Source: Streptomyces sp. NBC_00582 (GTDB lineage Bacteria > Actinomycetota > Actinomycetes > Streptomycetales > Streptomycetaceae). From it: a stretch of DNA of 64,000 nucleotides. Position 1 is the stretch's first letter. Each line of letters starts with the position of its first letter. The stretch lies in the NCBI RefSeq assembly GCF_036345155.1, contig NZ_CP107772.1, positions 1,798,001 to 1,862,000 of the forward strand, given 5' to 3'. The notes under the pieces are model-generated. The model had not been told where the DNA came from. It ran no database searches and saw only the letters and a program-made list of their open reading frames with translations. The translations under genes were made by a program, and so were the position numbers. Of the stretch, positions 36,449 through 45,315 are shown in pieces.

Positions 36449-36994
36449 GTGACGGACACCGTGGGCGAGCCGGACACCGCCGGCGCCAGCCGGACCCGGG
36501 AGTTCTCGGAGCTCCTGCGCCACCACCATCGCGAGCTGGGCACGACCGAGCCCCGGGACCTCGACGCGATCGAGATGGTCACCGACCTCACCCGGCTCGA
36601 GGCCCGGCTGACCAAGGACTTCGAGAAGCACGTCCACCGGCCGCTCGGCCTGACCTGGGCGGGCTTCCGGATCCTGAACGCCCTGTGGGTCTACGGCCCG
36701 CTCGCCCAGCAGGACATCGGGCGGGTCTCCGGCTCCACCCGGGCCTCCATCTCCAGCGCGCTGGCCACGCTGGAGAGCCGTGGCCTGGTGGCCAGGGAAC
36801 GGGTGGAGACCGACCGCCGGCAGCTCACTGTCGAGCTGACCGCCGAGGGCCGCGAGACGCTGCGCCGGGCCATCGAGGCCCAGACGCGGCGCGAGCGGGC
36901 CTGGACCGCCGTCCTGCGCGACGACCAGCTCAGTGAGCTGGTGCATCTGCTGCGTACGCTGGTCAACCAGGAGACCCCGGCCGACGACGCCTGA
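36449..36994 (+). CDS. MarR-family transcriptional regulator
   Basis: A 181-residue regulator with a central winged helix: LTWAGFRILNALWVYGPLAQ, QDIGRVSGSTRASISSALAT, LESRGLVARERVETDRRQLT. A long N-terminal extension (about 60 residues) precedes it. MarR proteins bind palindromes as dimers and release DNA on binding a phenolic or CoA-ester ligand. The GTG at 36449 is chosen; a TTG overlapping the FAH stop is a weaker alternative. The palindrome at 34925 and the related box at 37051 flank its operons, so it probably represses both. Confidence 0.92.
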   Translation: MTDTVGEPDTAGASRTREFSELLRHHHRELGTTEPRDLDAIEMVTDLTRLEARLTKDFEKHVHRPLGLTWAGFRILNALWVYGPLAQQDIGRVSGSTRASISSALATLESRGLVARERVETDRRQLTVELTAEGRETLRRAIEAQTRRERAWTAVLRDDQLSELVHLLRTLVNQETPADDA

Positions 36995-37050
36995 GCCCGG
37001 CCGGCCCCCGCGCCCCGCGACGGGAGCGGCGCTCCCCGAGATCGTAAGAA

Positions 37051-37066
37051 CTTTTACCGTCAAACC
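37051..37066. promoter_or_regulatory. Second, imperfect MarR-type box before the cupin-P450 operon
   Basis: CTTTTACCGTCAAACC matches the core of the 34925-34945 palindrome (CTTGACCGTCAAG) at 10 of 13 positions. It lies about 85 bp before the cupin start in an AT-richer stretch. The half with GTCAA is intact and the other is degenerate, so binding may be weaker. Confidence 0.5.
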
Positions 37067-37147
37067 TCTAACGAATTCTTCCGAGGCGCTTTAACGTTCA
37101 GCCACCTTCCCTGACGCCCCCGCGTCGGTTTCTCAAAGGAGAGAATC

Positions 37148-37678
37148 ATGGTCCGTCGTGTCGTCACCGGTGTCAGCCCCAGCGGCAAGCCCGTGATCGT
37201 CAGTGACGGCGAGCCGCCGCGCACCCGTCGGTACACCCACACCCCCGGCTTCGCCCGCTCCCTGGTGTGGAACACCTCGGCGCCCGCCGTCCCCTCCGAG
37301 GACCCGACGGCGGACCTCGTGTCCTTCGTCCCGGCCCCCGGCGAGACCATCGCGCTCACCGTCACCTTCCCGCCGGCCAGTGTCTACGCCGACCCGGCCT
37401 GGGACCCCGCGGCGGCCGGCGCCGAGCAGCTCGAGGCCACCCCCGGCCTCACCGAACTCTTCGAGCCCGACAACCCGGGCATGCACACCACCCCCACGGT
37501 CGACTACGGAGTCGTCCTCAGCGGCGAGATCGTCCTGGACCTCGACGGCGGGGAGACCGCGGTCCTGCGGCCCGGTGACCTCGTCGTGCAGAACGCCACC
37601 CGGCACGCCTGGCGCAACACCACCAGCGAGCCCGCCACGATGTTCTTCGTGCTGATGGGCGCGGGCGGCACCGCGTGA
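37148..37678 (+). CDS. Cupin-domain protein of the P450 operon
   Basis: A 176-residue small protein with a single C-terminal cupin barrel: GMHTTPTVDYGVVLSGEIVL, LRPGDLVVQNATRHAWRN. The first conserved metal motif is reduced (HTTPTVDY), the second keeps the His in RHAW. It may bind substrate or a metal without being a dioxygenase. Cupins of this look are often first in operons for aromatic or ring acid oxidation. AAAGGAGA precedes the ATG. The stop overlaps the P450 GTG (GTGA). Confidence 0.87.
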   Translation: MVRRVVTGVSPSGKPVIVSDGEPPRTRRYTHTPGFARSLVWNTSAPAVPSEDPTADLVSFVPAPGETIALTVTFPPASVYADPAWDPAAAGAEQLEATPGLTELFEPDNPGMHTTPTVDYGVVLSGEIVLDLDGGETAVLRPGDLVVQNATRHAWRNTTSEPATMFFVLMGAGGTA

Positions 37679-38898
37679 ACACGCCGACGACCGCCGCCCC
37701 CGGCGCCCCGGTCGTCGAGCTCGACCTCGACGAGCTGCGCCGCGACCCCTACCCCGCCTACGCCGAGCTGCGCCGCACCGCGCCGCTCGCCTGGGTCCCC
37801 TCGGTCGGCCGGCATCTGCTCACCCGCTACGACGACATCGTCCACGCGGAGAAGCTGCCCGAGGTGTTCTCCTCCCGCGAGGAGGGCTCGCTGCTGCTGC
37901 GCACGGTCGGCCCGAACATGCTCCGCGAGGACGACCCGGACCACCGACGGCTGCGGTCCGCCGCCGAGCCGCCGACCCGCCCCCGCCAGGTCCGCGACCG
38001 GTGGGCCGACGCCTTCGAGAAGACCGCGCACGACCTGCTCGACCGGATCGCCGGCCGCGGCGAGGCCGATCTGATCGCCGACTTCGCCGAACCCCTCGTC
38101 GCCGCCAACCTGGCCCTCGTCCTGGGCCTGCGCGGCGCGAGCGCCGAGGACGTCTCCGACTGGTCGCGGGCGATGATGGCCGCCAACGGCAACTACGCCG
38201 ACGACCCCGGCATCTGGCTGCGCGCCGAGCGGGCCACCCGCGCGATCGAGGACGCGGTCGCCGAGGCCGTCACGGCGGCCCGCAGCGAGCCCGACGGCTC
38301 GGTGATCTCCTCCATGGTCCACGCGGACCCTCCGGTGGAGCTCTCCGAGATCCAGAACAACGTGAAGGTGATCATCGGCGGCGGTGTCAACGAACCCCGG
38401 GACGTCTTCGGGGTCGGCGCCTGGGCGCTGCTGAACCGCCCCGAGGTGCTCGACCGGGTGCTCGCCGAACCGGCGTCGTGGAAGCGGGTCTTCGAGGAGA
38501 CCGCCCGCTGGGTCTCGCCGATCGGCATGTACCCGCGCCAGCTCACCCGGGAGTACGAGATCGCCGGGGTGACCCTCCCGGCCGGCAGCCGTGTCGCCCT
38601 GGTCATCGCCTCGGGGAACCGGGACGAGTCGGTGTTCGAGCGGGCCGAGGAGTTCGACGTCGACCGGCCGCACCGCCCGCATCTCGCCTTCGGCGGCGGT
38701 CCGCACTTCTGCATGGGCGCGTGGGTCGCGCGCCACGAGGTCAGCGCCCTCGCCTGGCCCCTGGTCTTCAGCCGTCTGCGGGGACTGCGCCTCGCCGAGG
38801 GCACCCCGGCATCCGACGACGGCCCCGCCGCGGGCCGCCTGGACGGCTGGGTGTTCCGCGGGCTGACCTCGCTGAACGTCACCTGGCAAGCAGCCTGA
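37675..38898 (+). CDS. Cytochrome P450 with a Asn-Glu-Pro-Arg-Asp I-helix
   Basis: A 407-residue soluble class I P450. The heme loop is FGGGPHFCMGAWVARHE (axial Cys about 346), and the K-helix ExxR is EETARW. The I-helix reads VIIGGGVNEPRDVFGVG in place of the usual AGxDTT, so the acid-alcohol pair for oxygen activation is replaced; this GGxNEPRD form recurs, as I recall, in CYP116/CYP255-like enzymes. It should hydroxylate or O-demethylate a ring substrate in the cytoplasm, receiving electrons from the ferredoxin and reductase encoded next. The start GTG overlaps the cupin stop. Confidence 0.95.
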   Translation: MNTPTTAAPGAPVVELDLDELRRDPYPAYAELRRTAPLAWVPSVGRHLLTRYDDIVHAEKLPEVFSSREEGSLLLRTVGPNMLREDDPDHRRLRSAAEPPTRPRQVRDRWADAFEKTAHDLLDRIAGRGEADLIADFAEPLVAANLALVLGLRGASAEDVSDWSRAMMAANGNYADDPGIWLRAERATRAIEDAVAEAVTAARSEPDGSVISSMVHADPPVELSEIQNNVKVIIGGGVNEPRDVFGVGAWALLNRPEVLDRVLAEPASWKRVFEETARWVSPIGMYPRQLTREYEIAGVTLPAGSRVALVIASGNRDESVFERAEEFDVDRPHRPHLAFGGGPHFCMGAWVARHEVSALAWPLVFSRLRGLRLAEGTPASDDGPAAGRLDGWVFRGLTSLNVTWQAA

Positions 38899-38947
38899 GC
38901 CGTCCCCATCGGCCGACCCCTTCGGCCGTCCCCCTCGGGAGGACTTC

Positions 38948-39271
38948 ATGCCCACCGTCATCTTCCGGTCGCCCGACGGGACCGCGCACCAGGTCACCGC
39001 CGCGTCGGGGACCGTGCTCATGCAGGCGGCCCTCGCCCACGGCGTACCCGGCATCGTGGCCGAGTGCGGCGGCAACGCCTCCTGCGCCACCTGCCACGTC
39101 TACATCGACCCGGCGCAGACCGGGCCGGTCGGCCCGCCGAACGACGTCGAGGACGAGATGCTGGACTTCACCGCCGCCGAACGCCGACCCACCAGCCGTC
39201 TGAGCTGCCAGATCCGGCTCTCCGACACCCTGGACGGACTGGTCGTCCACCTCCCCGAGGAGCAGGTGTGA
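38948..39271 (+). CDS. 2Fe-2S ferredoxin, putidaredoxin type
   Basis: A 107-residue ferredoxin with cluster ligands in AECGGNASCATCHVYI (Cys-x5-Cys-x2-Cys) and a fourth Cys in SRLSCQIRL about 38 residues later, the vertebrate/putidaredoxin spacing. It shuttles electrons from the FAD reductase downstream to the P450 upstream. The ATG at 38948 follows CGGGAGGAC. Its stop overlaps the reductase start as GTGA. Confidence 0.95.
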   Translation: MPTVIFRSPDGTAHQVTAASGTVLMQAALAHGVPGIVAECGGNASCATCHVYIDPAQTGPVGPPNDVEDEMLDFTAAERRPTSRLSCQIRLSDTLDGLVVHLPEEQV

Positions 39272-40506
39272 GCGCGGGCGTGGTGATCGTGGGCGGCGGG
39301 CAGGCCGGCTTCGGCGTCGCCTCCACCCTGCGCGCCTGCGGCTACGACGGCCCGGTCACCGTGTTCGGGTCCGAACCCCATCTGCCGTACCAGCGGCCGC
39401 CGTTGTCGAAGAAGGCACACACCGGTCCGGACGACCTCCAGGTCTCCCTGGTGCCGGAGACCTTCTACCGCGAGCGGGACATCGACCTGCGGCTCGACGA
39501 GGAGGTCGTCTCCCTCGACCGGGCCGCCCGTACGGTCACCGCCCGCTCCGGCGCGCGGGTCCCGTACACCCACCTGGTCCTCGCGACCGGTGCCCGCAAC
39601 CGCCCGCTGACCGTTCCGGGCGCCGATCTCGACGGTGTGCACGCCGTGCGCTCCCTGGACGACGCCCTGGCCGTCGGCCGGGCGCTGGCGACGGCCGGGG
39701 ACGTGGTGGTCGTCGGCGGCGGCTTCATCGGTCTCGAACTGGCCCGGGTGGCCCTGGCCGGCGGGGCCCGGGTGACCGTCGTGGAACTCGCCGACCGGCT
39801 CCTCGGCCGCGCGCTCTCCCCCGCGCTGGAGCCCCGGCTGCGCGAGCGTCACGAACGCTTTGGCGTCCGTTTCCTCACCGGCACCGCGGTACGGGCCCTG
39901 GAGGGCCCCGGCCGTGTCGAGCGGGTCGTCACCTCCGCGGGCGTCCTGCCCGCCGACCTCGTCGTCTACGGCATCGGCGCCGCCCCGCGCGAGGAACTGG
40001 CCCGCGACGCCGGGCTCGCCGTGGCCGACGGGGTGCTGGTCGACGAGCTGCTGCGCTCGGTGTCCGACCCGTGGATCTCCGCCGTCGGCGACTGCGCCCG
40101 CGGCCCCCATCCGCACGCGGCCGGACCGGTGCGCCTGGAGTCGGTGCAGAACGCCACCGACCAGGGGGCGCTGGTCGGCCGCCGGATCGCCGGGCGGGAG
40201 CCGGAGCCGTATGCGAGTCTGCCGTGGTTCTGGAGCGACCAGGGGGACGTCAAACTGCAGATCGCCGGGTTGCGGGCGCCCTCCGACGAGGTGCGCCTGA
40301 CGGCCGGGGACTCGCCCGAACGGCTCGCCGCGTACGCCTTCCGGGACGGGCTGCTGGTGGCGGTGGAGACCCTGAACTGGCCCGCCGAGCATCTCGCGGC
40401 ACGCCGGCTCCTCGCACACGGGACACCGGTGACCGCCGCCGATCTCGCGGGGACGACCCTCGGCGCGCTCGCCCGTGCCAGACGCGCGACGGAGGTGCGG
40501 ACATGA
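39268..40506 (+). CDS. FAD-dependent ferredoxin reductase (putidaredoxin reductase type)
   Basis: A 412-residue flavoprotein: FAD-binding VVIVGGGQAGFGVAS at the N-terminus, LPYQRPPLSKKAH, LVLATGARNRPL, a second Rossmann motif VVVVGGGFIGLELARVAL for NAD(P)H, and SDPWISAVGDCARGPHP. The C-terminal domain (WFWSDQGDVKLQIAGL) docks the ferredoxin. It completes the three-component P450 system. The GTG overlaps the ferredoxin stop, and its own stop overlaps the CoA ligase start. Confidence 0.95.
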   Translation: MSAGVVIVGGGQAGFGVASTLRACGYDGPVTVFGSEPHLPYQRPPLSKKAHTGPDDLQVSLVPETFYRERDIDLRLDEEVVSLDRAARTVTARSGARVPYTHLVLATGARNRPLTVPGADLDGVHAVRSLDDALAVGRALATAGDVVVVGGGFIGLELARVALAGGARVTVVELADRLLGRALSPALEPRLRERHERFGVRFLTGTAVRALEGPGRVERVVTSAGVLPADLVVYGIGAAPREELARDAGLAVADGVLVDELLRSVSDPWISAVGDCARGPHPHAAGPVRLESVQNATDQGALVGRRIAGREPEPYASLPWFWSDQGDVKLQIAGLRAPSDEVRLTAGDSPERLAAYAFRDGLLVAVETLNWPAEHLAARRLLAHGTPVTAADLAGTTLGALARARRATEVRT

Positions 40507-41975
40507 CCCGCGCGTTCGGTGCCCATCTCACCGCCGCGGCGACCGAGGCCGCCGACCGGACCGCCCTCGTCTTCGAGGACCGCCGCTGGACGTACGCCGA
40601 ACTCGAGCGCGCGGTCCTGTCGACGGTCGCCCGTCTCCACCGGCACGGGGTCCGCACGGGCGACCGGGTGGTGATGCAGGGGGCGGCCCGGCCCGAGGCC
40701 CTGATCACGCTGTTCGCGGTGACCCGGATGGGGGCGGTGCTCGTACCGCTGCATCCGCAGGTGACCGGCGCCGAGCTGACGGTGGTGTGCGAGGAGACCC
40801 GTCCGGTCGCGGTGGTGGCCGACGAGCGCTTCCCACCGGGCGGGGCGCCGAGGCTGACCTGGGAGGAACTCCACCCGGCCGGGGAGGGCGCTCTCCCGGA
40901 CGACGAGCCCTCCGTCGAGGCGCCCGTCGGGTCCGATGTCGCGGTCGTCGCGTTCACCTCCGGCACCTCCGGGCGGCCCAAGGGCGTCGCGCTGACCCAC
41001 GACAACCTCCACTGGAGCCTGGTCAACGGCCTGGCCCGGCTGCCCTTCCAGGAGCGCGACACCGCGCTCGTCTCCACTCCGCTGGCCCATGTCGCCGTGC
41101 TCGGCGGGCTCCCGCAGTACACCTGGGCGCGGCGCGGCACGGTGGTCCTGGCCCCCCGCTTCGACCCGGACCTCTTCGTCGACCTGGTCCGCGACCACCG
41201 GGTGACCTGCGCCTTCGCGGTGCCCGCCATGTCCGCCCTGCTGGCCCGGCACCCCCGGTTCACCGGCGGCGACCTGGACACCCTGCGCTGGATCCTGTCC
41301 GGCGGGTCCCCGGCCCAGGCCGCCACCCGCGAGCGGTTCCGGGCCCGCGGGATCGGCGTGGTCAACTCCTACGGTCTGACGGAGACCGCGGCCGGGGTGA
41401 CGTACTCGGCGCCGGACGAGCCGGCCGGGTCCACCGGCTCACCGGTCCCGCACGTCGAGGTGACGGTCGTGGACCCGGCCGGGACGCCCGCCCCGGCGGG
41501 CACGGCCGGCGAGATCTGGCTGCGCGGGCCCTCGGTGGCCGCCTCCTACTGGACGGCGGCGGGGCCGGTGCCGGTGGCCGACGGCGCGGGCTGGTTCCGG
41601 TCCGGCGACCGGGGCCTGTTCGACGCCGAGGGACGGCTGTCGGTCGTGGGACGGCTGAAGGACACCATCATCACCGGCGGGGAGAACGTCGACCCCGCCG
41701 AGGTCGAGAACGCGCTCGCGGATCTCCCGGGGGTCGTCGAGGTCGCGGTGTCGGGGGCACCGGACCCGGTCTACGGCGAGGTCGTGACCGCCTTCCTCGT
41801 CGTCGGCACCGCCGCCTCCGGCGACTCCCCGTCGCTGGAGGACGTCCGGGGTCATCTCGACGGCCGACTGGCCCGGCACAAGTGGCCGCGCCGGGTGCGC
41901 CTCGTGCCCGCCCTGCCGCGCGGGGCCACCGGAAAGCTGCAGCGGGCCCGTCTGACGACCCTGCTGGACGACTGA
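40503..41975 (+). CDS. Acyl-CoA synthetase (ANL superfamily, class I)
   Basis: A 490-residue AMP-forming ligase. Visible core motifs: P-loop FTSGTSGRPKGVALTH, NSYGLTETAAG, GDRGLFDAEGRLSVVGRLKD, TGGENVDPAEVE and the catalytic lysine in GATGKLQR. It activates a carboxylic acid to its CoA ester, feeding the acyl-CoA and hydroxyacyl-CoA dehydrogenases downstream. It is shorter than the typical 520-550 residues. The substrate is not readable; an aromatic or alicyclic acid is likely given the P450 and dioxygenase nearby. Confidence 0.93.
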   Translation: MTRAFGAHLTAAATEAADRTALVFEDRRWTYAELERAVLSTVARLHRHGVRTGDRVVMQGAARPEALITLFAVTRMGAVLVPLHPQVTGAELTVVCEETRPVAVVADERFPPGGAPRLTWEELHPAGEGALPDDEPSVEAPVGSDVAVVAFTSGTSGRPKGVALTHDNLHWSLVNGLARLPFQERDTALVSTPLAHVAVLGGLPQYTWARRGTVVLAPRFDPDLFVDLVRDHRVTCAFAVPAMSALLARHPRFTGGDLDTLRWILSGGSPAQAATRERFRARGIGVVNSYGLTETAAGVTYSAPDEPAGSTGSPVPHVEVTVVDPAGTPAPAGTAGEIWLRGPSVAASYWTAAGPVPVADGAGWFRSGDRGLFDAEGRLSVVGRLKDTIITGGENVDPAEVENALADLPGVVEVAVSGAPDPVYGEVVTAFLVVGTAASGDSPSLEDVRGHLDGRLARHKWPRRVRLVPALPRGATGKLQRARLTTLLDD

Positions 41976-42071
41976 CCCGCCCCTCTCCCCCACGCACACA
42001 CAACTCACCGGGACCGCACCGCCCTTGGTGCCGTCTCCCCCACCCACACCCTCATACCCCGAGGAGACGCC

Positions 42072-43184
42072 ATGAGTGCGACCATGCGAGCCGCGCGGAT
42101 GCACAACGTCGGCGAGCCGATGAAGATCGAGGAACTGCCCGTTCCCGAGCCCGGCCGCGGCGATGTCCGGGTGGCCGTGCACGCCGTCAACATCGTGCCC
42201 AATCTCGCCAACATCCTGAACATGTGGACCACGTGGTTCCCGCACAGCCCGCTGCCCACCCTGCCGGCGATCTTCGGTCTCGACCCGGCGGGGGTGATCG
42301 AGGAGATCGGCGAGGGAGTCGAGGGCTTCGAGGTCGGCGACCGGGTCTACGTCAACCCGGGCCGCTCCTGCGGCTCCTGCCGCTCCTGCCGGGGCGGCGA
42401 CTCGATCAACTGCGCCAGCTACGCCTTCGCCGGCTACTTCGGCTTCTCCCCCACCGCCCTCCACCTCCTCGACCGCTACCAGGGCGGCCTGGCCGAGTAC
42501 ATGGTGGCCCCGGCGTACAGCCTGGTGAAGCTGCCCGACAACCTCTCCTTCGAGGCGGCCGCCCGCTTCGGCTACATCGGCACCATGTACTCGGCGCTGC
42601 GCAAGGCCGAGGCCGGCCCCGGAAAGACGATCCTGATCAACGGGATCAGCGGCACCCTGGGCATCGCCGCCGCGCTCCTCGCGCCCGCCATGGGCCTGAC
42701 CCATGTGTACGGCACCGGCCGGGACAAGGCCCTGCTCGCCCGGGTCGGCGAACTGGCCGGCGGCCGGCTGCGCCTGCACTCCCTGGACGACGGCCCGCTC
42801 GACGACTGGGTCCGCGCGGAGACCGGCGGCCACGGCGCCGACATCTACGTCGACGCCCTCGGCCCGGGCGCCCCGCACGAGACGTTCCGGGCGGGCATGC
42901 GGGCGATGGCCCGCGGCGGCATCGCCGTCAACATCGGCGCCGTCGCCGGTGATCTGCCGGTCGACATCCACCGGATGATGGACCAGCAGCTGCGGCTGAT
43001 CGGCTCGGCGTGGTTCACCTCCGCCGAGGGCCAGACCATGGCCGACATGGCCGGGGCGGGCCTGCTGGACCTGAGCCCGCTGGAGCACCACGTGTACCCG
43101 CTGGACCAGGTCAACGAGGCCATCGGCGGTATCGCCGTGCGCAACGGCGGCTTCAGCAACTTCATCATCGACCCGCGGGCCTGA
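42072..43184 (+). CDS. Zinc-dependent alcohol dehydrogenase (MDR superfamily)
   Basis: A 370-residue medium-chain dehydrogenase. The structural zinc lobe is present (PGRSCGSCRSCRGGDSINC), along with GVIEEIGEGVEGFEVGDRVY and the cofactor loop GISGTLGIAAALL, which departs from the classical GxGxxG. It probably oxidises the alcohol made by the P450. The ATG at 42072 follows CGAGGAG. The 96-bp gap from the CoA ligase holds no gene. Confidence 0.92.
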   Translation: MSATMRAARMHNVGEPMKIEELPVPEPGRGDVRVAVHAVNIVPNLANILNMWTTWFPHSPLPTLPAIFGLDPAGVIEEIGEGVEGFEVGDRVYVNPGRSCGSCRSCRGGDSINCASYAFAGYFGFSPTALHLLDRYQGGLAEYMVAPAYSLVKLPDNLSFEAAARFGYIGTMYSALRKAEAGPGKTILINGISGTLGIAAALLAPAMGLTHVYGTGRDKALLARVGELAGGRLRLHSLDDGPLDDWVRAETGGHGADIYVDALGPGAPHETFRAGMRAMARGGIAVNIGAVAGDLPVDIHRMMDQQLRLIGSAWFTSAEGQTMADMAGAGLLDLSPLEHHVYPLDQVNEAIGGIAVRNGGFSNFIIDPRA

Positions 43185-43209
43185 CCCCCGACCCCTCTGG
43201 AGACTGACG

Positions 43210-44400
43210 ATGCACACAGCGCACGCCGGCCGCCCGGCCGATCCCCTCGACCTCCTGGAACTCGACAGTCTGCTCGGCCCGGACGAGCGCGCGGTGCGCG
43301 ACACCGTGCGCACCTTCTGCGAGCGGCGCGTCGATCCGTACATCGCCGAGTGGTTCGAGCAGGGCGGGATCGAGGACATCCGGGGCCTGACCAAGGAACT
43401 CGGCGAACTCGGCCTGCTGGGCATGCACCTGGAGGGCTACGGCTGCGCCGGCATGAGCGCGGTCGACTACGGTCTGGCCTGTCTGGAGCTGGAGGCGACC
43501 GATTCCGGTCTGCGGTCCCTGGTGTCCGTGCAGGGCTCTTTGGCCATGTACGCGCTGCACGCGTTCGGCTCCGAGGAGCACAAGCGCGAGTGGCTGCCGA
43601 GGATGGCGGCGGGCACGGCGATCGGCTGCTTCGGTCTGACCGAGCCCGACTCCGGCTCCGACCCGGGCAGCATGCGCACCGCCGCCCGCAGGGACGGCGA
43701 CGACTGGATCCTCGACGGCCGCAAGATGTGGATCACCAACGGTTCGGTCGCCGATGTCGCCGTGGTCTGGGCGAAAACCGACGACGGCATCCGCGGGTTC
43801 GTCGTCCCCACCGACACGCCCGGCTTCTCGGCGTCCGCGATCAAGCACAAGATGTCCCTGCGGGCCTCGGTGACCAGCGAACTGGTCCTGGACCGCGTAC
43901 GGCTGCCGGGCAGCGCCGTGCTGCCCGGCGTCCGGGGACTGCGCGGCCCCCTGTCCTGTCTGAGCGAGGCCCGCTACGGCATCGCCTGGGGCGCGATGGG
44001 CGCCGCCCGCTCCGCCTTCCGGGCGGCGCTGGCCTACGCGGGCGACCGGGTCCAGTTCGACCGTCCGATCAGCTCCTTCCAGCTCACCCAGGCCAAACTG
44101 ACCGACATGTCCCTGGAGCTGAACAAGGGCGTCCTGCTGGCCCTGCACCTCGGCCGCACCAAGGACGACCGGGGCCTGCGCCCCGAACAGGTCAGCTACG
44201 GCAAACTCAACAACACCCGGGCGGCACTGGAGATCTGCCGCACCGCGCGCACGATCCTGGGCGCCAACGGCATCTCCCTCGAATACCCGGTCATCCGGCA
44301 CGCCAACAACCTGGAGTCGATCCTCACCTACGAGGGCACGGTCGAGATGCACACCCTGGTGATCGGGCAGGCACTGACGGGCCAGGCGGCGTTCCGGTGA
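43210..44400 (+). CDS. Acyl-CoA dehydrogenase (glutaryl-CoA dehydrogenase-like)
   Basis: A 396-residue FAD enzyme. Family signatures are GCFGLTEPDSGSDPGSMRT, WILDGRKMWITNGSVADV, YGIAWGAMGAARSAFRAAL and the catalytic Glu in LTYEGTVEMHTLVIGQALTG. The pattern, with the late Glu in TYEGT, is closest to glutaryl-CoA dehydrogenases, so it may act on a dicarboxyl-CoA from ring opening. It lies 25 bp after the alcohol dehydrogenase, and its stop overlaps the next GTG. Confidence 0.93.
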   Translation: MHTAHAGRPADPLDLLELDSLLGPDERAVRDTVRTFCERRVDPYIAEWFEQGGIEDIRGLTKELGELGLLGMHLEGYGCAGMSAVDYGLACLELEATDSGLRSLVSVQGSLAMYALHAFGSEEHKREWLPRMAAGTAIGCFGLTEPDSGSDPGSMRTAARRDGDDWILDGRKMWITNGSVADVAVVWAKTDDGIRGFVVPTDTPGFSASAIKHKMSLRASVTSELVLDRVRLPGSAVLPGVRGLRGPLSCLSEARYGIAWGAMGAARSAFRAALAYAGDRVQFDRPISSFQLTQAKLTDMSLELNKGVLLALHLGRTKDDRGLRPEQVSYGKLNNTRAALEICRTARTILGANGISLEYPVIRHANNLESILTYEGTVEMHTLVIGQALTGQAAFR

Positions 44401-45269
44401 CCTCGGACATCCGCCGGGTGGGGGTCGTCGGCTGCGGGCTGATGGGCGCGGGCATCGCCGAGGTCTGCGCCCGGGCCGGCCTGGACGTCGTGGTCCACGA
44501 GGTGAGTCCGGGCGCGGCCGAGGCGGGCCGGGCCCGGATCACCGCCTCGCTGGACAGGGGCGTACGGCGGGGCAAGCTCACCGGCGCCGAGCGCGACGCC
44601 GCCCTCGGCCGGCTGCGGGTCACCCCCGACCTCACCGCACTGGCCGACCGGGACCTGGTGGTGGAGGCGGCGACGGAGGACGAGCGGGTCAAGGTCGCGC
44701 TGTTCGCCGAGCTCGACCGGATCGTCACCCGCGAGGACGCGATCCTCGCCTCCAACACCTCCTCCCTGCCCGTGGTGACACTGGGCAGGGCCACCACCCG
44801 CCCGCACCAGGTGATCGGCGTCCACTTCTTCAACCCGGTCCCGGTACTGGAGCTGGTGGAGATCGTCCCGTCCCTGCTGACGGAACCTCAGGTACAGGTG
44901 CGGGCCGAGGAGTTCGTCACGACCGTCCTGGGCAAGAAGGTGATCCGCGCCCAGGACCGGGCCGGCTTCGTCGTCAACGCCCTGCTGGTGCCCTATCTCC
45001 TGTCCGCCATCCGGATGCTGGAGTCCGGCCACGCCTCGGCGGAGGACATCGACACCGGCATGGTCCTGGGCTGCGCCCACCCCCTGGGCCCCCTGCACCT
45101 GGCCGACCTGATCGGCCTGGACACCCTCAAGGCCATAGCGGAGGCGATGTACGCGGACTTCAAGGACCCCCAACACGCCCCACCACCCCTATTGCTACGG
45201 ATGGTGGAAGCGGGCCTCCTGGGCCGCAAGTCGGGCCGGGGGTTCCATGAATACGCCGTGAACACCTGA
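44397..45269 (+). CDS. 3-hydroxyacyl-CoA (hydroxybutyryl-CoA) dehydrogenase
   Basis: A 290-residue two-domain dehydrogenase: NAD-binding GVVGCGLMGAGIAEVCARAG, catalytic region SNTSSLPVVTLG, HFFNPVPVLELVEIVPSLLT, AGFVVNALLVPYLLSAIRML and HPLGPLHLADLIGLD. It oxidises a 3-hydroxyacyl-CoA in the lower pathway. The GTG start overlaps the acyl-CoA dehydrogenase stop. It is the last gene of the catabolic operon and is followed by a common Streptomyces repeat. Confidence 0.94.
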   Translation: MTSDIRRVGVVGCGLMGAGIAEVCARAGLDVVVHEVSPGAAEAGRARITASLDRGVRRGKLTGAERDAALGRLRVTPDLTALADRDLVVEAATEDERVKVALFAELDRIVTREDAILASNTSSLPVVTLGRATTRPHQVIGVHFFNPVPVLELVEIVPSLLTEPQVQVRAEEFVTTVLGKKVIRAQDRAGFVVNALLVPYLLSAIRMLESGHASAEDIDTGMVLGCAHPLGPLHLADLIGLDTLKAIAEAMYADFKDPQHAPPPLLLRMVEAGLLGRKSGRGFHEYAVNT

Positions 45270-45298
45270 GGGGCGCGGGGAACTGCGCGACCAGCCCC
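45270..45298. repeat. Streptomyces extragenic repeat (GGGGCGCGGGGAACTGCGCG type)
   Basis: GGGGCGCGGGGAACTGCGCG followed by ACCAGCCCC, with complementary ends, directly abuts the hydroxyacyl-CoA dehydrogenase stop. It is a short palindromic unit seen often between genes of Streptomyces and may end transcription from both convergent genes. Confidence 0.65.
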
Positions 45299-45315
45299 CA
45301 CACGGCCGCACCCAC

